Shown: positions 23,538 to 32,204, counted from the stretch's first letter. The stretch: 36,078 bases of DNA from an uncultured Clostridium sp. (GCA_900541315.1 UQJF01000010.1:1-36078); one strand, 5' to 3'. Numbers and translations are program-made. Notes: generated from the letters alone by a model not told the origin.

Positions 23538-24416
23538 ATGTTAAAGAGCATGACCGGTTTCGGAAGATGCGAGAATGCTACGGATGAATACAAGATTTCT
23601 GTAGAGATGAAAGCGGTAAATCACAGATACCTGGACTTAAGTATCAAGATGCCGAAGAAGTTCAATTATTTTGAGGCTGCGATCCGTACCCTTTTAAAGA
23701 AGTACATCCAGAGAGGTAAAGTGGATCTTTTTATCAATTACGAAGACTATACAGAAGGCAACCTCTGCCTGAAGTATAACAGGATCCTGGCTGGGGAATA
23801 TATGGAATACTTCAGAAAAATGGAAGAAGAGTTTGGTATCCGTAATGATATCCAGGTATCTGCTCTTTCCAGATGTCCGGAAGTTCTGACGATGGAACAG
23901 GTCCCGGATGATGAGGAGCATCTTTGGGAGATCCTTTCTGCTGCATTGGAAGAGGCAGCAAAAAAGTTTGTTGCTTCCAGAGAGACAGAGGGAAATCATT
24001 TAAAAGAAGATCTTTTAGGTAAGCTGGATTATATGACAGAACTGGTGGACTTTATCGAAGAACGTTCCCCTGCTATTTTAAAAGAATACAGACAGAAGTT
24101 AGAAGATAAGGTGAAAGAGCTGTTAAATGGTACTCCTATGGATGAAGGACGTATTGCAGCGGAGGTTGTGATCTATGCAGATAAGATCTGTGTAGATGAG
24201 GAAACTGTCCGTCTGAGAAGCCATATTGAAAATACAAAAAGAGAGCTTTTATCCGGGGAAAGTGTAGGACGTAAACTGGATTTCATTGCCCAGGAGATGA
24301 ATCGGGAGGCAAATACCATTCTTTCTAAATCCAGTGATCTTGCTATTTCAGACAAAGCTATTGCTTTAAAGACAGAGATTGAAAAAGTAAGAGAGCAGAT
24401 CCAGAATATTGAATAA
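23538..24416 (+). CDS. yicC: YicC/YloC-family endoribonuclease
   Basis: A 292-residue protein with the family start MLKSMTGFGR, the N-terminal YicC-like domain (KISVEMKAVNHRYLDLSIKM, about 20-40) and the C-terminal DUF1732 segment (GRKLDFIAQEMNREANTILSK, about 252-272). Members are conserved endoribonucleases implicated in sRNA/mRNA turnover. It is the first gene of a run with gmk and rpoZ; the remA/ylzA gene often placed between yicC and gmk in Firmicutes is absent, leaving a 36-nt gap. GAGAGG precedes the ATG by 7 nt. Confidence 0.93.
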   Translation: MLKSMTGFGRCENATDEYKISVEMKAVNHRYLDLSIKMPKKFNYFEAAIRTLLKKYIQRGKVDLFINYEDYTEGNLCLKYNRILAGEYMEYFRKMEEEFGIRNDIQVSALSRCPEVLTMEQVPDDEEHLWEILSAALEEAAKKFVASRETEGNHLKEDLLGKLDYMTELVDFIEERSPAILKEYRQKLEDKVKELLNGTPMDEGRIAAEVVIYADKICVDEETVRLRSHIENTKRELLSGESVGRKLDFIAQEMNREANTILSKSSDLAISDKAIALKTEIEKVREQIQNIE

Positions 24417-24452
24417 CATTTTTGACTGAATAAAAATGGCAGGAGGCATTTT

Positions 24453-25085
24453 ATGGACCATCAGGGAATTTTAGTCGTTGTATCCGGATTCTCCGGCGCA
24501 GGCAAAGGAACTTTGATGAAAGAACTGTTAAAGCGGTATGACAATTATGCATTGTCTATATCTGCTACTACCAGGGCACCCAGAGAAGGGGAAACAGACG
24601 GAAAAGAGTATTTTTTCGTTTCAAAGGAACAGTTTGAAAAGATGCGTGATGAGCAGAAACTGATCGAGTATGCCCAGTATGTAAATCATTATTATGGCAC
24701 GCCAAAGGAATACGTAGAACAGAAAATGGCAGAGGGAAAAGATGTGATCTTAGAGATCGAGATCCAGGGTGCGTTAAAAGTGAAAAAGCGCTTCCCGGAT
24801 GCCCTGTTGTTATTTGTAACCCCGCCAAGTGCTGAGGAACTGCGCAAACGTCTGGTAGGAAGGGGTACAGAGACCTTAGAAGTGATCAATGCCAGACTGG
24901 CCCGGGCAGCAGAAGAAGCTTCCGGTATGGAAGCCTACGATTATCTGCTGGTCAATGATGATCTGGACCGCTGTGTGGAAGAGATGCACAACCTGATCCA
25001 GTTACAGCACAGAAAGACCTGCTATCATCTGGACTTCTTAAGCAGGATGCGGGAAGAACTGTACCATTTAGATGATCTGAAATAA
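24453..25085 (+). CDS. gmk: Guanylate kinase
   Basis: A 210-residue GMP kinase (ATP + GMP to ADP + GDP). The P-loop reads GFSGAGKGT (12-20), with Phe where the textbook motif has Pro. The GMP-binding region SISATTRAPREGETDGKEYFFVS and the lid (RLVGRGTET) are normal. The C-terminus carries the usual helical extension. It supplies GDP/GTP and feeds the pools used for c-di-GMP and (p)ppGpp. Its ribosome site is AGGAGG, with about 7 nt before the ATG. Confidence 0.96.
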   Translation: MDHQGILVVVSGFSGAGKGTLMKELLKRYDNYALSISATTRAPREGETDGKEYFFVSKEQFEKMRDEQKLIEYAQYVNHYYGTPKEYVEQKMAEGKDVILEIEIQGALKVKKRFPDALLLFVTPPSAEELRKRLVGRGTETLEVINARLARAAEEASGMEAYDYLLVNDDLDRCVEEMHNLIQLQHRKTCYHLDFLSRMREELYHLDDLK

Positions 25086-25174
25086 AAGCGCAATACAGAA
25101 AAATTTGGTAATTCCAAAAACCAATCATATAAAACAAAAACACTATAAAATCCACATTGAAAGGGGAATGTAAT

Positions 25175-25453
25175 ATGTTACATCCATCATACACAGATCT
25201 GATCAACGTTGTAAACAAAGATATTGAACCAGGTGAGCAGCCTGTAGTCCAGAGCCGTTATTCTATCGTTATTGCAGCTTCCAAACGTGCAAGACAGCTG
25301 ATCGCAGGTGATGATGCCATGGTTGCAGGCGCTGCAGGGAAAAAACCTTTATCTATCGCTATTGATGAGCTGTATCAGCAGAAGGTAAAAATCCTTCCGG
25401 AAGAGGAGCCATCCGCAGAGGAAGAACTGGATACAACCGAAGAACAGGCATAA
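25175..25453 (+). CDS. rpoZ: RNA polymerase omega subunit
   Basis: A 92-residue omega subunit; MLHPSYTDLINVVN, then the conserved SRYSIVIAASKRARQL core, and an acidic Glu-rich tail (EEEPSAEEELDTTEEQ). It helps assemble and stabilise beta-prime. I place the start at ATG 25175, because AAGGGGA lies 7 nt upstream; an in-frame TTG at 25157 would put the ribosome site inside the gene. Position after gmk is standard in Firmicutes. Confidence 0.93.
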   Translation: MLHPSYTDLINVVNKDIEPGEQPVVQSRYSIVIAASKRARQLIAGDDAMVAGAAGKKPLSIAIDELYQQKVKILPEEEPSAEEELDTTEEQA

Positions 25454-25460
25454 GACTTTA

Positions 25461-25533
25461 GAAAAAAGCCGTCTGCTGCATCAGAGTACCGCCGGAAAGA
25501 GCCGGGGCGCCAGGTGCAAGAGATGGCTTTTTC
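25461..25533 (+). terminator. Long-range stem between rpoZ and rimO
   Basis: GAAAAAAGCC (25461-25470) and GGCTTTTTC (25525-25533) are complementary and enclose about 54 nt of GC-rich sequence with internal self-complementary bits (CCGG..CCGG, GGCGCC). It could be an unusual terminator with a folded apical region or a processing element. The remainder of the 170-bp gap, up to rimO, shows no further feature. Confidence 0.4.
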
Positions 25534-25623
25534 TTGTAAGCGGATATGTTGCCGGATGGTGATATTACCACAAATGAAAGTCAGGATGAGAATACAGATT
25601 TGATTTAGGAGCAGATTTATCAT

Positions 25624-26991
25624 ATGGAAAAAATTAAGTTGTTTTGTGTGTCTTTAGGCTGCGATAAGAACCTGGTAGACACGGAGAAAATGTTAGGCGT
25701 AGCAGGTGGGCTTGGTGTTTCTTTTACAGATGATGAGACAGAGGCAGATGCCATCCTTATTAATACCTGCTGTTTTATCGGTGATGCCAAGGAAGAAAGC
25801 GTTAATACCATTTTAGATATGGCCCGCTATAAAGAAGAGGGGAAATGCCGCGCTTTGATCGTTGCAGGATGTCTGGCACAACGCTATAAGCAGGAGATCA
25901 TTGATGAGATCCCTGAAGTAGATGCTATTTTGGGAACTACTTCTTATGAAGAGATTGGAAATGTACTTACCCGTCTGTTTGAAGAAAATGGGGAAGAAAA
26001 GAAAGCAGAGCATATTTCCTGTTTCCATGATTTAAAAGAACTGCCGACGCAGGCAGAAAAACGTGTGATGACCACAGGTGGACATTATGCTTTTTTAAAG
26101 ATCGCGGAAGGGTGCGACAAGCGCTGTACCTACTGTATCATCCCTTATTTAAGAGGGCCTTACCGCAGTGTGCCTATGGAGCAGCTGTTAGCTGAGGCAA
26201 GAGAACTGGCTGACAATGGGGTAAGAGAGCTGATCTTAGTTGCCCAGGAGACAACTCTTTACGGAAAAGACCTGTATGGTGAAAAGAGTCTTCCAAAGCT
26301 TCTTCATGAACTGGCCCAGATCCCAGGTATTTACTGGATCCGTATCCAGTACTGCTATCCGGAGGAGATCACAGATGAGCTGATCCAGACTATTAAGTCT
26401 GAGGAAAAAGTATGTCATTATCTGGACATTCCGATCCAGCATGCCAGCGACCGTATTTTACGGAGAATGGGAAGACGGACCCACAAAGCAGAACTGAAGG
26501 AGCGTATCAGCACTCTTCGCCGTGAGATCCCGGACATTGCCCTGCGTACCACCTTCATCTGCGGTTTCCCGGGAGAAACACAGGAAGACCATGAAGAATT
26601 AATGGAATTTGTAGATGAAATGGAATTTGAGCGTGTAGGTGTATTTACTTACTCTGCAGAAGAGGACACACCGGCTTATTCCTATCCGGACCAGATCCCG
26701 GAGAAAGTAAAAGAGGAGCGGCGCGCAGATGTAATGGAACTGCAGCAGGAGATCGCTTTTGAACACTGCGAAAACATGGTAGGAAAAGTCCTGGATGTTA
26801 TGATCGAGGGAAAAGTAGCTGATGAGCCTGCTTATGTAGGACGTACCTATATGGATGCACCGAATGTAGATGGACTTATTTTTGTAAATGCCGATGAAAT
26901 GCTGATGTCCGGTGATTTTGTAAGGGTAAAAGTAACCGGAGCAAATGAGTATGACCTGATCGGGGAGGTATATCATGAATCTGCCGAATAA
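25624..26991 (+). CDS. rimO: Ribosomal protein S12 methylthiotransferase
   Basis: A 455-residue radical-SAM methylthiotransferase that adds a methylthio group to the conserved aspartate of ribosomal protein uS12. The N-terminal UPF0004 domain holds the auxiliary cluster cysteines Cys13, Cys49 and Cys83 (SLGCDKN, NTCC, AGCLAQ). The radical-SAM cluster is Cys164, Cys168 and Cys171 (EGCDKRCTYC). A C-terminal TRAM domain follows (about 385-452). The SLGCDKNLVDTE start distinguishes RimO from MiaB. Its 3' end overlaps pgsA by 17 nt. Confidence 0.96.
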   Translation: MEKIKLFCVSLGCDKNLVDTEKMLGVAGGLGVSFTDDETEADAILINTCCFIGDAKEESVNTILDMARYKEEGKCRALIVAGCLAQRYKQEIIDEIPEVDAILGTTSYEEIGNVLTRLFEENGEEKKAEHISCFHDLKELPTQAEKRVMTTGGHYAFLKIAEGCDKRCTYCIIPYLRGPYRSVPMEQLLAEARELADNGVRELILVAQETTLYGKDLYGEKSLPKLLHELAQIPGIYWIRIQYCYPEEITDELIQTIKSEEKVCHYLDIPIQHASDRILRRMGRRTHKAELKERISTLRREIPDIALRTTFICGFPGETQEDHEELMEFVDEMEFERVGVFTYSAEEDTPAYSYPDQIPEKVKEERRADVMELQQEIAFEHCENMVGKVLDVMIEGKVADEPAYVGRTYMDAPNVDGLIFVNADEMLMSGDFVRVKVTGANEYDLIGEVYHESAE

Positions 26992-27517
26992 ATTAACTGT
27001 TATGCGTGTGATCCTGATCCCTTTTTTCGTAGCGGCCCTTTTATACGACAATGGAAGCAGCCAGACCATGCGTATTGTTGCAAACGTGATTTTTATCGTA
27101 GCCAGTCTTACAGACCTTTTTGATGGAAAGATCGCCCGTAAGTATAATCTGGTCACTAATTTCGGTAAATTTATGGATCCACTGGCAGATAAGCTGCTGG
27201 TATGTTCGGCCCTCATCTGCCTGATCCAGTTAGGACAGCTGCCTGCATGGGTAGTGATCATTATCATCAGCCGTGAGTTCATCATCAGCGGTTTTCGCCT
27301 GGTAGCAGCAGACAACGGTATTGTGATCGCAGCAAGCTATTGGGGCAAGTTTAAAACTACCTTCCAGATGATCGCAGTGATCCTTATGATCTTTAATATT
27401 CCGGCTTTAGCAACTGTAACTATGATCATGCTGGTGATCGCAGTAGTGCTTACAGTGATCTCACTGGTGGATTATGTGGCGAAAAATATTGAGGTGCTTA
27501 CAAAAGGAGGCATGTAA
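26975..27517 (+). CDS. pgsA: CDP-diacylglycerol-glycerol-3-phosphate 3-phosphatidyltransferase
   Basis: A 180-residue integral membrane enzyme with about five to six hydrophobic helices. It makes phosphatidylglycerol phosphate from CDP-diacylglycerol and glycerol-3-phosphate. The CDP-alcohol transferase motif D-x2-DG-x2-AR-x8-G-x3-D-x3-D is exact: Asp47, Asp50-Gly51, Ala54-Arg55, Gly64, Asp68, Asp72. The gene starts inside rimO and ends 3 nt before cinA, a tight and conserved Firmicutes arrangement. Confidence 0.95.
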   Translation: MNLPNKLTVMRVILIPFFVAALLYDNGSSQTMRIVANVIFIVASLTDLFDGKIARKYNLVTNFGKFMDPLADKLLVCSALICLIQLGQLPAWVVIIIISREFIISGFRLVAADNGIVIAASYWGKFKTTFQMIAVILMIFNIPALATVTMIMLVIAVVLTVISLVDYVAKNIEVLTKGGM

Positions 27518-27520
27518 AAC

Positions 27521-28765
27521 ATGACAGCAGAACTGATCAGTGTGGGAACTGAGATCTTAATGGGGAATATTTTAAACAGCAATGCCAGATATCTGGCAGA
27601 GAAATGTGCCTCATTAGGACTGGATATGTATTATCAGGTAACAGTAGGCGATAATTATGAGAGGATGATGTCAGTTGTAAAAACAGCACTGGGCCGTTCT
27701 GATATCATTATCGTTACCGGTGGACTTGGACCTACAGAGGATGACCTGACAAAAGAAGTATGTGCAGAAGCTATGGGAATGGAACTGGAAGAGGATCCTC
27801 ATACCAGAGCTTGTCTGGAAGCTTTTTTTAAGAATAATATCTACAAAGAAATACCGGAAAACAACTGGAAAATGATAACGATTCCCCATGGATCCGTTGT
27901 GCTGGATAATCCTAATGGCATGGCACCGGGACTTATTATGGAAAAAAATGGTAAAACCGCTATTTTACTTCCCGGACCGCCAAATGAACTGTATCCTTTA
28001 TTTGAAGGACAGGTATTTCCTTATCTGGAAAAAAGACAGAATTCCCAGCTGGTATCCCATATGGTGAAGATCTGCGGATATGGTGAGAGTCAGGTGGAAG
28101 ATAAAATACTGGATCTGATCGATAAACAGACCAATCCTACCATTGCCACTTATGCAAAAACAGCAGAGGTACAGGTACGTCTTACTGCGAAAGCAGCTAC
28201 CAGGGAAGAAGGGGAAGCCCTGATCGCGCCTGTAATGGCAGAACTGTTTGCCCGTTTTGGGGATTGTATCTTTACCACAGAAGAAGATGTGACACTGGAA
28301 ATGGCAGTAGTGGATCTTTTACAGAAGAAGCATCTGACTATGGCAACTGCCGAGTCCTGTACAGGTGGAATGATCGCTGCCCGCCTTGTAAATGTTTCCG
28401 GCGTTTCTGATGTGTTTATGCAGGGAATGGTCACTTACTCCAATGAGGCGAAAATACGGCTTCTAGGTGTAAAAGAGGAAACTCTGGCAGCCTATGGTGC
28501 AGTCAGCCGTGAAACTGCTTTGGAAATGGCGTTAGGTGGAGCTGAACGTTCCCAGACAGATGTGTGCGTGGCAGTTACCGGCCTTGCAGGTCCTGGAGGC
28601 GGAAGCCAGGAGAAACCGGTGGGGCTTGTTTATATGGCCTGCGCTGTAAAGGGAAAAGCAGAAGTTTTGGAATATCATTTTAAAGGGAACAGAGGTAAGA
28701 TCCGTGAACAGTCTATGATGAAGGCCCTGGATCTGGTGCGCCGCTGTGTGTTAAAGGCAGACTGA
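27521..28765 (+). CDS. cinA: CinA competence/damage-inducible protein
   Basis: A 414-residue two-domain CinA. The N-terminal molybdopterin-binding-like domain (about 1-170) has SVGTEILMGN and VTGGLGPTEDD. The C-terminal PncC domain (about 255-412) has TAESCTGGMIAARL and TGLAGPGGG. CinA proteins combine ADP-ribose pyrophosphatase and NMN deamidase activities and in some species support competence, often next to recA. No recA follows here; the next gene is an unknown protein after 93 nt. GGAGG lies 8 nt before the start. Confidence 0.95.
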   Translation: MTAELISVGTEILMGNILNSNARYLAEKCASLGLDMYYQVTVGDNYERMMSVVKTALGRSDIIIVTGGLGPTEDDLTKEVCAEAMGMELEEDPHTRACLEAFFKNNIYKEIPENNWKMITIPHGSVVLDNPNGMAPGLIMEKNGKTAILLPGPPNELYPLFEGQVFPYLEKRQNSQLVSHMVKICGYGESQVEDKILDLIDKQTNPTIATYAKTAEVQVRLTAKAATREEGEALIAPVMAELFARFGDCIFTTEEDVTLEMAVVDLLQKKHLTMATAESCTGGMIAARLVNVSGVSDVFMQGMVTYSNEAKIRLLGVKEETLAAYGAVSRETALEMALGGAERSQTDVCVAVTGLAGPGGGSQEKPVGLVYMACAVKGKAEVLEYHFKGNRGKIREQSMMKALDLVRRCVLKAD

Positions 28766-28780
28766 TATTTGGGCACAACT

Positions 28781-28835
28781 GATAAAAAATCTTCTCACAA
28801 AATCAGGCACAGAAAGATTCCGAGAGAACATTATT
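28781..28835 (+). repeat. Shared leader element, copy 2 (upstream of unknown gene)
   Basis: CTCACAAAATCAGGCACAG, then AGATTCCGAGAGAACATTA, aligns base for base with the minus-strand leader of the GGDEF gene (5110 down to 5056). About 38 of 50 positions are identical and most of the differences are transitions. It lies in the 93-bp gap after cinA, ending about 23 nt before the start codon at 28859. Confidence 0.6.
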
Positions 28836-28858
28836 GAGAATATGAGGTAGAAACTGGA

Positions 28859-30187
28859 ATGGAAATAAAAAAGCTCAAACGTCGTCTTACGGCTGCATAT
28901 CATTATTCTTTCATCCGTATGACATTGAATTTTTATACCTGTTATGAAATGATGGCAGAAAAGACTGGTGAACCGAATGCCAGTGTGCTGGCGCTATATG
29001 AGAGATATTTTGGATTTCTTGGCTCTTTTCTGGAAAAAAAGAGCGTGTCTTTAGATGGATTTGAGGCACTTCGTCAGGATACGATCAAGGAGATGGAAAA
29101 ACTGACTGCCTATACAGATATTTTTCAGGCCTACGAATATGTAATGAACCGGGTAGAAGGCCGTTTTATGCCTCAACTGGTAGGAAAGCAGCCGGAAGAT
29201 ACAGATGCTTTATTAGATGAGATCATAAGCTATCTTACCCAGTCTGATGATCCAGCGGATTTTCATGAACGTTTTCAGCAGATCATCAGCCAGCTGCCAG
29301 TGCGTTTTACTAAAAATAAATTCTTTGCTATTATTGAGGAAGGAATGAGCGTTTATAAAGGAGCTCCAAAGGCTGGGCTGGATGATATGCTGTATATGCT
29401 CCGCTCAGAGGCTCTTTTAAACAGGCCCAAAACTTCTGGGACTGAAAATGAGGAAGATTCTTATAAAAAACTGTACCAGATCCTGAAGGAATTTTTACAG
29501 GCAGATTTTAGTACCTTAGAAGCGGCAGGATATTATCACCTTTCTTCTAAGCTGGAGGAAGCAGGTGAACTGTTAAGTGAAGCGACTGGGGATATTTTAA
29601 TGTTAATGGATATGGTCAATGATCTGTATGTGCTGCTTTTATGTGAAGACCATGCTATGGTGGATCTGGAAGAAACACAGGTTATGACAAGGATACTGGG
29701 AGAGGTTCTTGAACTGTTTAAGGAAGATAAATGGAAAGAGATACCTGCAGAAACAGCAGATCTTCTTCCAAAACTGGAAGGAAAACAAGAAAGCAGCTTT
29801 GAGCAGTGGATGGCCAATGAGATCCCTATGGAAGAATTGGCAAAGGATGTTTCTCCAGTGACAGAGGTGCTGTGGAAAACAGGACTGCTCTTATCCGGAA
29901 GCTCTTTTGCTTCTCTGGAGTATAAGGATTTAGAGGAAACAGCAGACGAAGAAATGATTAGAAAGGGATTAGAACAGTTGTTTGCGGATATCAGGGAGTC
30001 ATGGAAGGAGCTTCCGAAGGTGTTGACAAGGGCTGCCATGGCAAAGTGTCTTTCGATACTGCCTATTACATTTAAGTCATCAGATGAGGCTGAAAAATAT
30101 ATTAAAAACAGTCTGGAATGCTGCAGTGACGAAGTGGAAAAAGACGGCTGTATCCGTATGATACGTTCTATTATGGAACAGGTATGA
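28859..30187 (+). CDS. Unrecognised helical protein
   Basis: I do not recognise this 442-residue protein. It is predicted soluble, acidic and almost entirely alpha-helical, without signal peptide or membrane segment. There are no repeated domains or catalytic motifs; aromatic-rich patches occur at the start (YHYSFIRMTLNFYTCYEMM) and short Ser/Glu-rich breaks near residues 195-205 and 330-350. ATG at 28859 has a GAGG about 11 nt upstream. The gene lies after cinA and before a second unknown gene and the DUF2953-ytfJ pair, which hints at a sporulation or envelope role. Its leader shares an element with the diguanylate cyclase gene. Confidence 0.8.
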   Translation: MEIKKLKRRLTAAYHYSFIRMTLNFYTCYEMMAEKTGEPNASVLALYERYFGFLGSFLEKKSVSLDGFEALRQDTIKEMEKLTAYTDIFQAYEYVMNRVEGRFMPQLVGKQPEDTDALLDEIISYLTQSDDPADFHERFQQIISQLPVRFTKNKFFAIIEEGMSVYKGAPKAGLDDMLYMLRSEALLNRPKTSGTENEEDSYKKLYQILKEFLQADFSTLEAAGYYHLSSKLEEAGELLSEATGDILMLMDMVNDLYVLLLCEDHAMVDLEETQVMTRILGEVLELFKEDKWKEIPAETADLLPKLEGKQESSFEQWMANEIPMEELAKDVSPVTEVLWKTGLLLSGSSFASLEYKDLEETADEEMIRKGLEQLFADIRESWKELPKVLTRAAMAKCLSILPITFKSSDEAEKYIKNSLECCSDEVEKDGCIRMIRSIMEQV

Positions 30188-30189
30188 TA

Positions 30190-30213
30190 CGCAGGGAAAA
30201 ATGGTTTCCTGCG
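30190..30213 (+). other. Hairpin in the gap between two unknown genes
   Basis: CGCAGGGAAA pairs with TTTCCTGCG (one bulged G) over a 5-nt loop, 2 nt after the stop codon of the 442-residue protein. No T-run follows, so it is more likely an mRNA processing or stability element inside an operon. Confidence 0.45.
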
Positions 30214-30243
30214 AGGGACAGCAACATGTGAAAGGTTGGTTTT

Positions 30244-30591
30244 ATGCGCTGGTGGGAGCATATGTACATAGGTGAAAATGCAGCCAGGAACAGAAGGCGT
30301 ATCCTGGAAGGATTGCGCAACGGAAGCCTGCTTCCTGATACTTATGTGATTACTTTGCCGGAAAGCGGCAATCATATACTTGATATACGTCCTGTAAGTC
30401 TTTTGCGTAAAGAAGAACGGGAAAGCAGGGAGCTTCTGATCCTGGGTATTGCCAGAGGTTATGGAGAAGCAGCAGAAGTGGTACGTTCCATGATCGATGA
30501 TATGTATCAGAAAACAGGTGCATTTAACTGGACAGCGTATATGGAAAGTCTGCCAAAGATCTGTGGGACAGAGGTGGACAGCCGCAAGTAG
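30244..30591 (+). CDS. Unrecognised small protein
   Basis: A 115-residue soluble protein I cannot name. The first half is basic (NAARNRRRILEGLRNG). A beta-looking stretch follows (TYVITLPESGNHILDIRPV), and the second half is helical (RELLILGIARGYGEAAEVVR). No cysteine cluster, membrane segment or catalytic motif is seen. ATG at 30244 has AAAGG about 8 nt upstream; an internal Met7 has a GGGAG only 3 nt away and is less likely. It ends 13 nt before the DUF2953 gene, suggesting one transcript. Confidence 0.7.
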   Translation: MRWWEHMYIGENAARNRRRILEGLRNGSLLPDTYVITLPESGNHILDIRPVSLLRKEERESRELLILGIARGYGEAAEVVRSMIDDMYQKTGAFNWTAYMESLPKICGTEVDSRK

Positions 30592-30604
30592 GGGGAATGG
30601 ACAG

Positions 30605-31666
30605 TTGCATATTGTATTGCTTATATTAAAAATACTGGGTATCCTTTTGCTGGTCTTACTGGGGCTTTTGCTTCTGGTGCTGCTTGCAGTCCTTTTTGTT
30701 CCTGTGCGGTATCAGCTTCAGGGGATGTGGAAAGAAGATAAATGGGCCAGCGTGAAAGTTTCCTGGCTGCTGTCTGTGATCTCCTTTAAAGGTGCCTATG
30801 AAATGGAAAAGGGACTGACAGGTTCTCTTCGTGTTCTGTGGTTTAAGCTTTGGACTATGGGAGATGAATCTGCTGAGAAGATAGAAGAGGCAGAAGAAAC
30901 AGCAGAAAAAACTGTTAAAAAAGCGGCAGAAAAAGCAGTAACTGCGGATTATGAGGATAAGGCAGAGAAAGCAGAAGCCGGGGAAAAAGCAGAAAAGGTG
31001 AGGGAAGCAGAAATCATAGAAAAGCCAGAGAAAAAAGAAAACTTAGAGAAAGGCGGGCTGGTGGAGGCAGCAGAATTGAAAAGTTCCGTGCCAGATAATG
31101 AGGAAAAAACTCATAAATCATCAGAAGACAAAATACAGAAAGCAAGCGATGAGGAAAACACTCACAAATCCAGATGCGGTGTTTTCCTTGCAGAATGCAT
31201 AAAGGCAATGTGGACCCGTCTGCAAGCCTTCTTTCAAAAACTTAAGTTTTCTTTTCAGGGGTTTTGTGATAAGCTAAAAGATATAAAAGCCTTTGCAGAT
31301 AAAAAAAAGGAATGGCTGGAAGATGAAGAGAACCAGGAATCTTTCAGACTTCTTTTCAAACAGTTAAAAAAGCTGCTTGCTCATGTGTGGCCAGGCAGAG
31401 GAAAAGGCACAGTTACTTTCGGTCTGGAGGATCCTTATTATACAGGTCAGATCCTGGCAGGTGCAAGTCTTCTCTACCCATTCTTTTATAAAAGACTTAC
31501 ATTGCAGCCGGTATTTGATGAAAAGTGCCTGGAAGCAGAGCTTGATTACAGAGGACGGGTGCGGGTTTCCTATTTATTATGGTTGTTCTGGGGAATATAC
31601 CATCATAAACATACATGGAAAATGCTGCGGGGCTTGTTAGGCCGGGATAATAGTTCAGATGAATAA
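30605..31666 (+). CDS. DUF2953 membrane protein
   Basis: About 353 residues. A strongly hydrophobic N-terminal helix (about 1-30) is followed by a DUF2953-type region (VPVRYQLQGMWKEDKWASVK). A long Glu/Lys/Ala-rich charged insert follows (about 100-200), and the C-terminal part of the family ends it (GTVTFGLEDPYYTGQILAG). This is the YtfI neighbour of ytfJ in Firmicutes; function is unknown. I choose the TTG at 30605: GGGGG lies 9 nt upstream, it directly precedes the hydrophobic helix, and it avoids a 95-nt overlap with the previous gene that the upstream ATG at 30497 would create. Ten bases separate it from ytfJ. Confidence 0.78.
   Translation: MHIVLLILKILGILLLVLLGLLLLVLLAVLFVPVRYQLQGMWKEDKWASVKVSWLLSVISFKGAYEMEKGLTGSLRVLWFKLWTMGDESAEKIEEAEETAEKTVKKAAEKAVTADYEDKAEKAEAGEKAEKVREAEIIEKPEKKENLEKGGLVEAAELKSSVPDNEEKTHKSSEDKIQKASDEENTHKSRCGVFLAECIKAMWTRLQAFFQKLKFSFQGFCDKLKDIKAFADKKKEWLEDEENQESFRLLFKQLKKLLAHVWPGRGKGTVTFGLEDPYYTGQILAGASLLYPFFYKRLTLQPVFDEKCLEAELDYRGRVRVSYLLWLFWGIYHHKHTWKMLRGLLGRDNSSDE
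31098..31171 (+). repeat. 51-bp in-frame partial duplication in DUF2953 gene
   Basis: ATGAGGAAAAAACTCATAAA at 31098 recurs as ATGAGGAAAACACTCACAAA at 31149, a 51-bp (17-codon) offset within the charged linker. At the protein level EEKTHKS and EENTHKS repeat, pointing to a recent slip or unequal exchange in a tolerant region. Confidence 0.65.
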
Positions 31667-31676
31667 GGGGTATATT

Positions 31677-32105
31677 ATGGCAGAGAATCATTTTACATCT
31701 ACAATTGAATCATTATTTAAAGGAATGGATCAGTTTGTTACTACTAAAACGGTAGTAGGTGAGCCGGTCCAGACAGGAGATACCATTATTATACCGCTGA
31801 TCGATGTGACCTGCGGTATGGCAGCAGGAGCTTTTGCAGAAGGTTCTAAACAGAAAGACAAGGGCTGCGGTGGAATGAGTGCGAAAATGAGTCCAAGCGC
31901 TGTTCTCATTATCCAGAATGGTGTTACTAAACTGATCAATGTGAAAAACCAGGATGCAGTGACAAAGGTCATTGATATGGCTCCGGATCTTATTAACCGC
32001 TTTTTAGGCGGCAAACCGCCAGTATCAGAAGAGACAGCAGCCATTGCAAAAGAAACAGCTGCTTCTTATGCAAAGAGTCCAAAAGAAAACGAAAAACATT
32101 CGTGA
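31677..32105 (+). CDS. ytfJ: Sporulation protein YtfJ (GerW family)
   Basis: A 142-residue GerW/YtfJ protein, found in spore formers and needed for normal spore germination in Bacillus. Family features are the N-terminal HFTSTIESLFKGMDQFVTT, the VVGEPVQTGDTIIIPLIDVT strand pair, a Gly-rich GCGGMSAKMSPSAVLIIQNG and the hydrophobic IDMAPDLINRF. I start at ATG 31677, with AAGGGG 6 nt upstream, rather than the overlapping ATG at 31659. It follows DUF2953, as in Bacillus ytfI-ytfJ. Confidence 0.92.
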   Translation: MAENHFTSTIESLFKGMDQFVTTKTVVGEPVQTGDTIIIPLIDVTCGMAAGAFAEGSKQKDKGCGGMSAKMSPSAVLIIQNGVTKLINVKNQDAVTKVIDMAPDLINRFLGGKPPVSEETAAIAKETAASYAKSPKENEKHS

Positions 32106-32155
32106 TCCGCTCATTTTTCTTCAAAAAATGATATTATCTTATAAAAAAGAATCAG

Positions 32156-32202
32156 ACAGCTCCCTTGCAGCATATTATAAATATGGAAGGGAGCTGTTTT
32201 TT
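32156..32202 (+). terminator. Terminator of ytfJ that overlaps the next gene's ribosome site
   Basis: ACAGCTCCCTT (32156-32166) pairs with AAGGGAGCTGT (32187-32197) and is followed by TTTTTT. The 3' arm holds the AAGGGAG that would serve as the ribosome site for the small gene at 32205, so termination and translation of that gene are physically linked. Confidence 0.85.
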
Positions 32203-32204
32203 CT

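Noticed and set aside
24486..24515. Defective P-loop in guanylate kinase (Phe for Pro)
   Set aside because: The substituted position is not catalytic, the Lys and Gly residues are intact, and I recall the same variant in related Clostridia.
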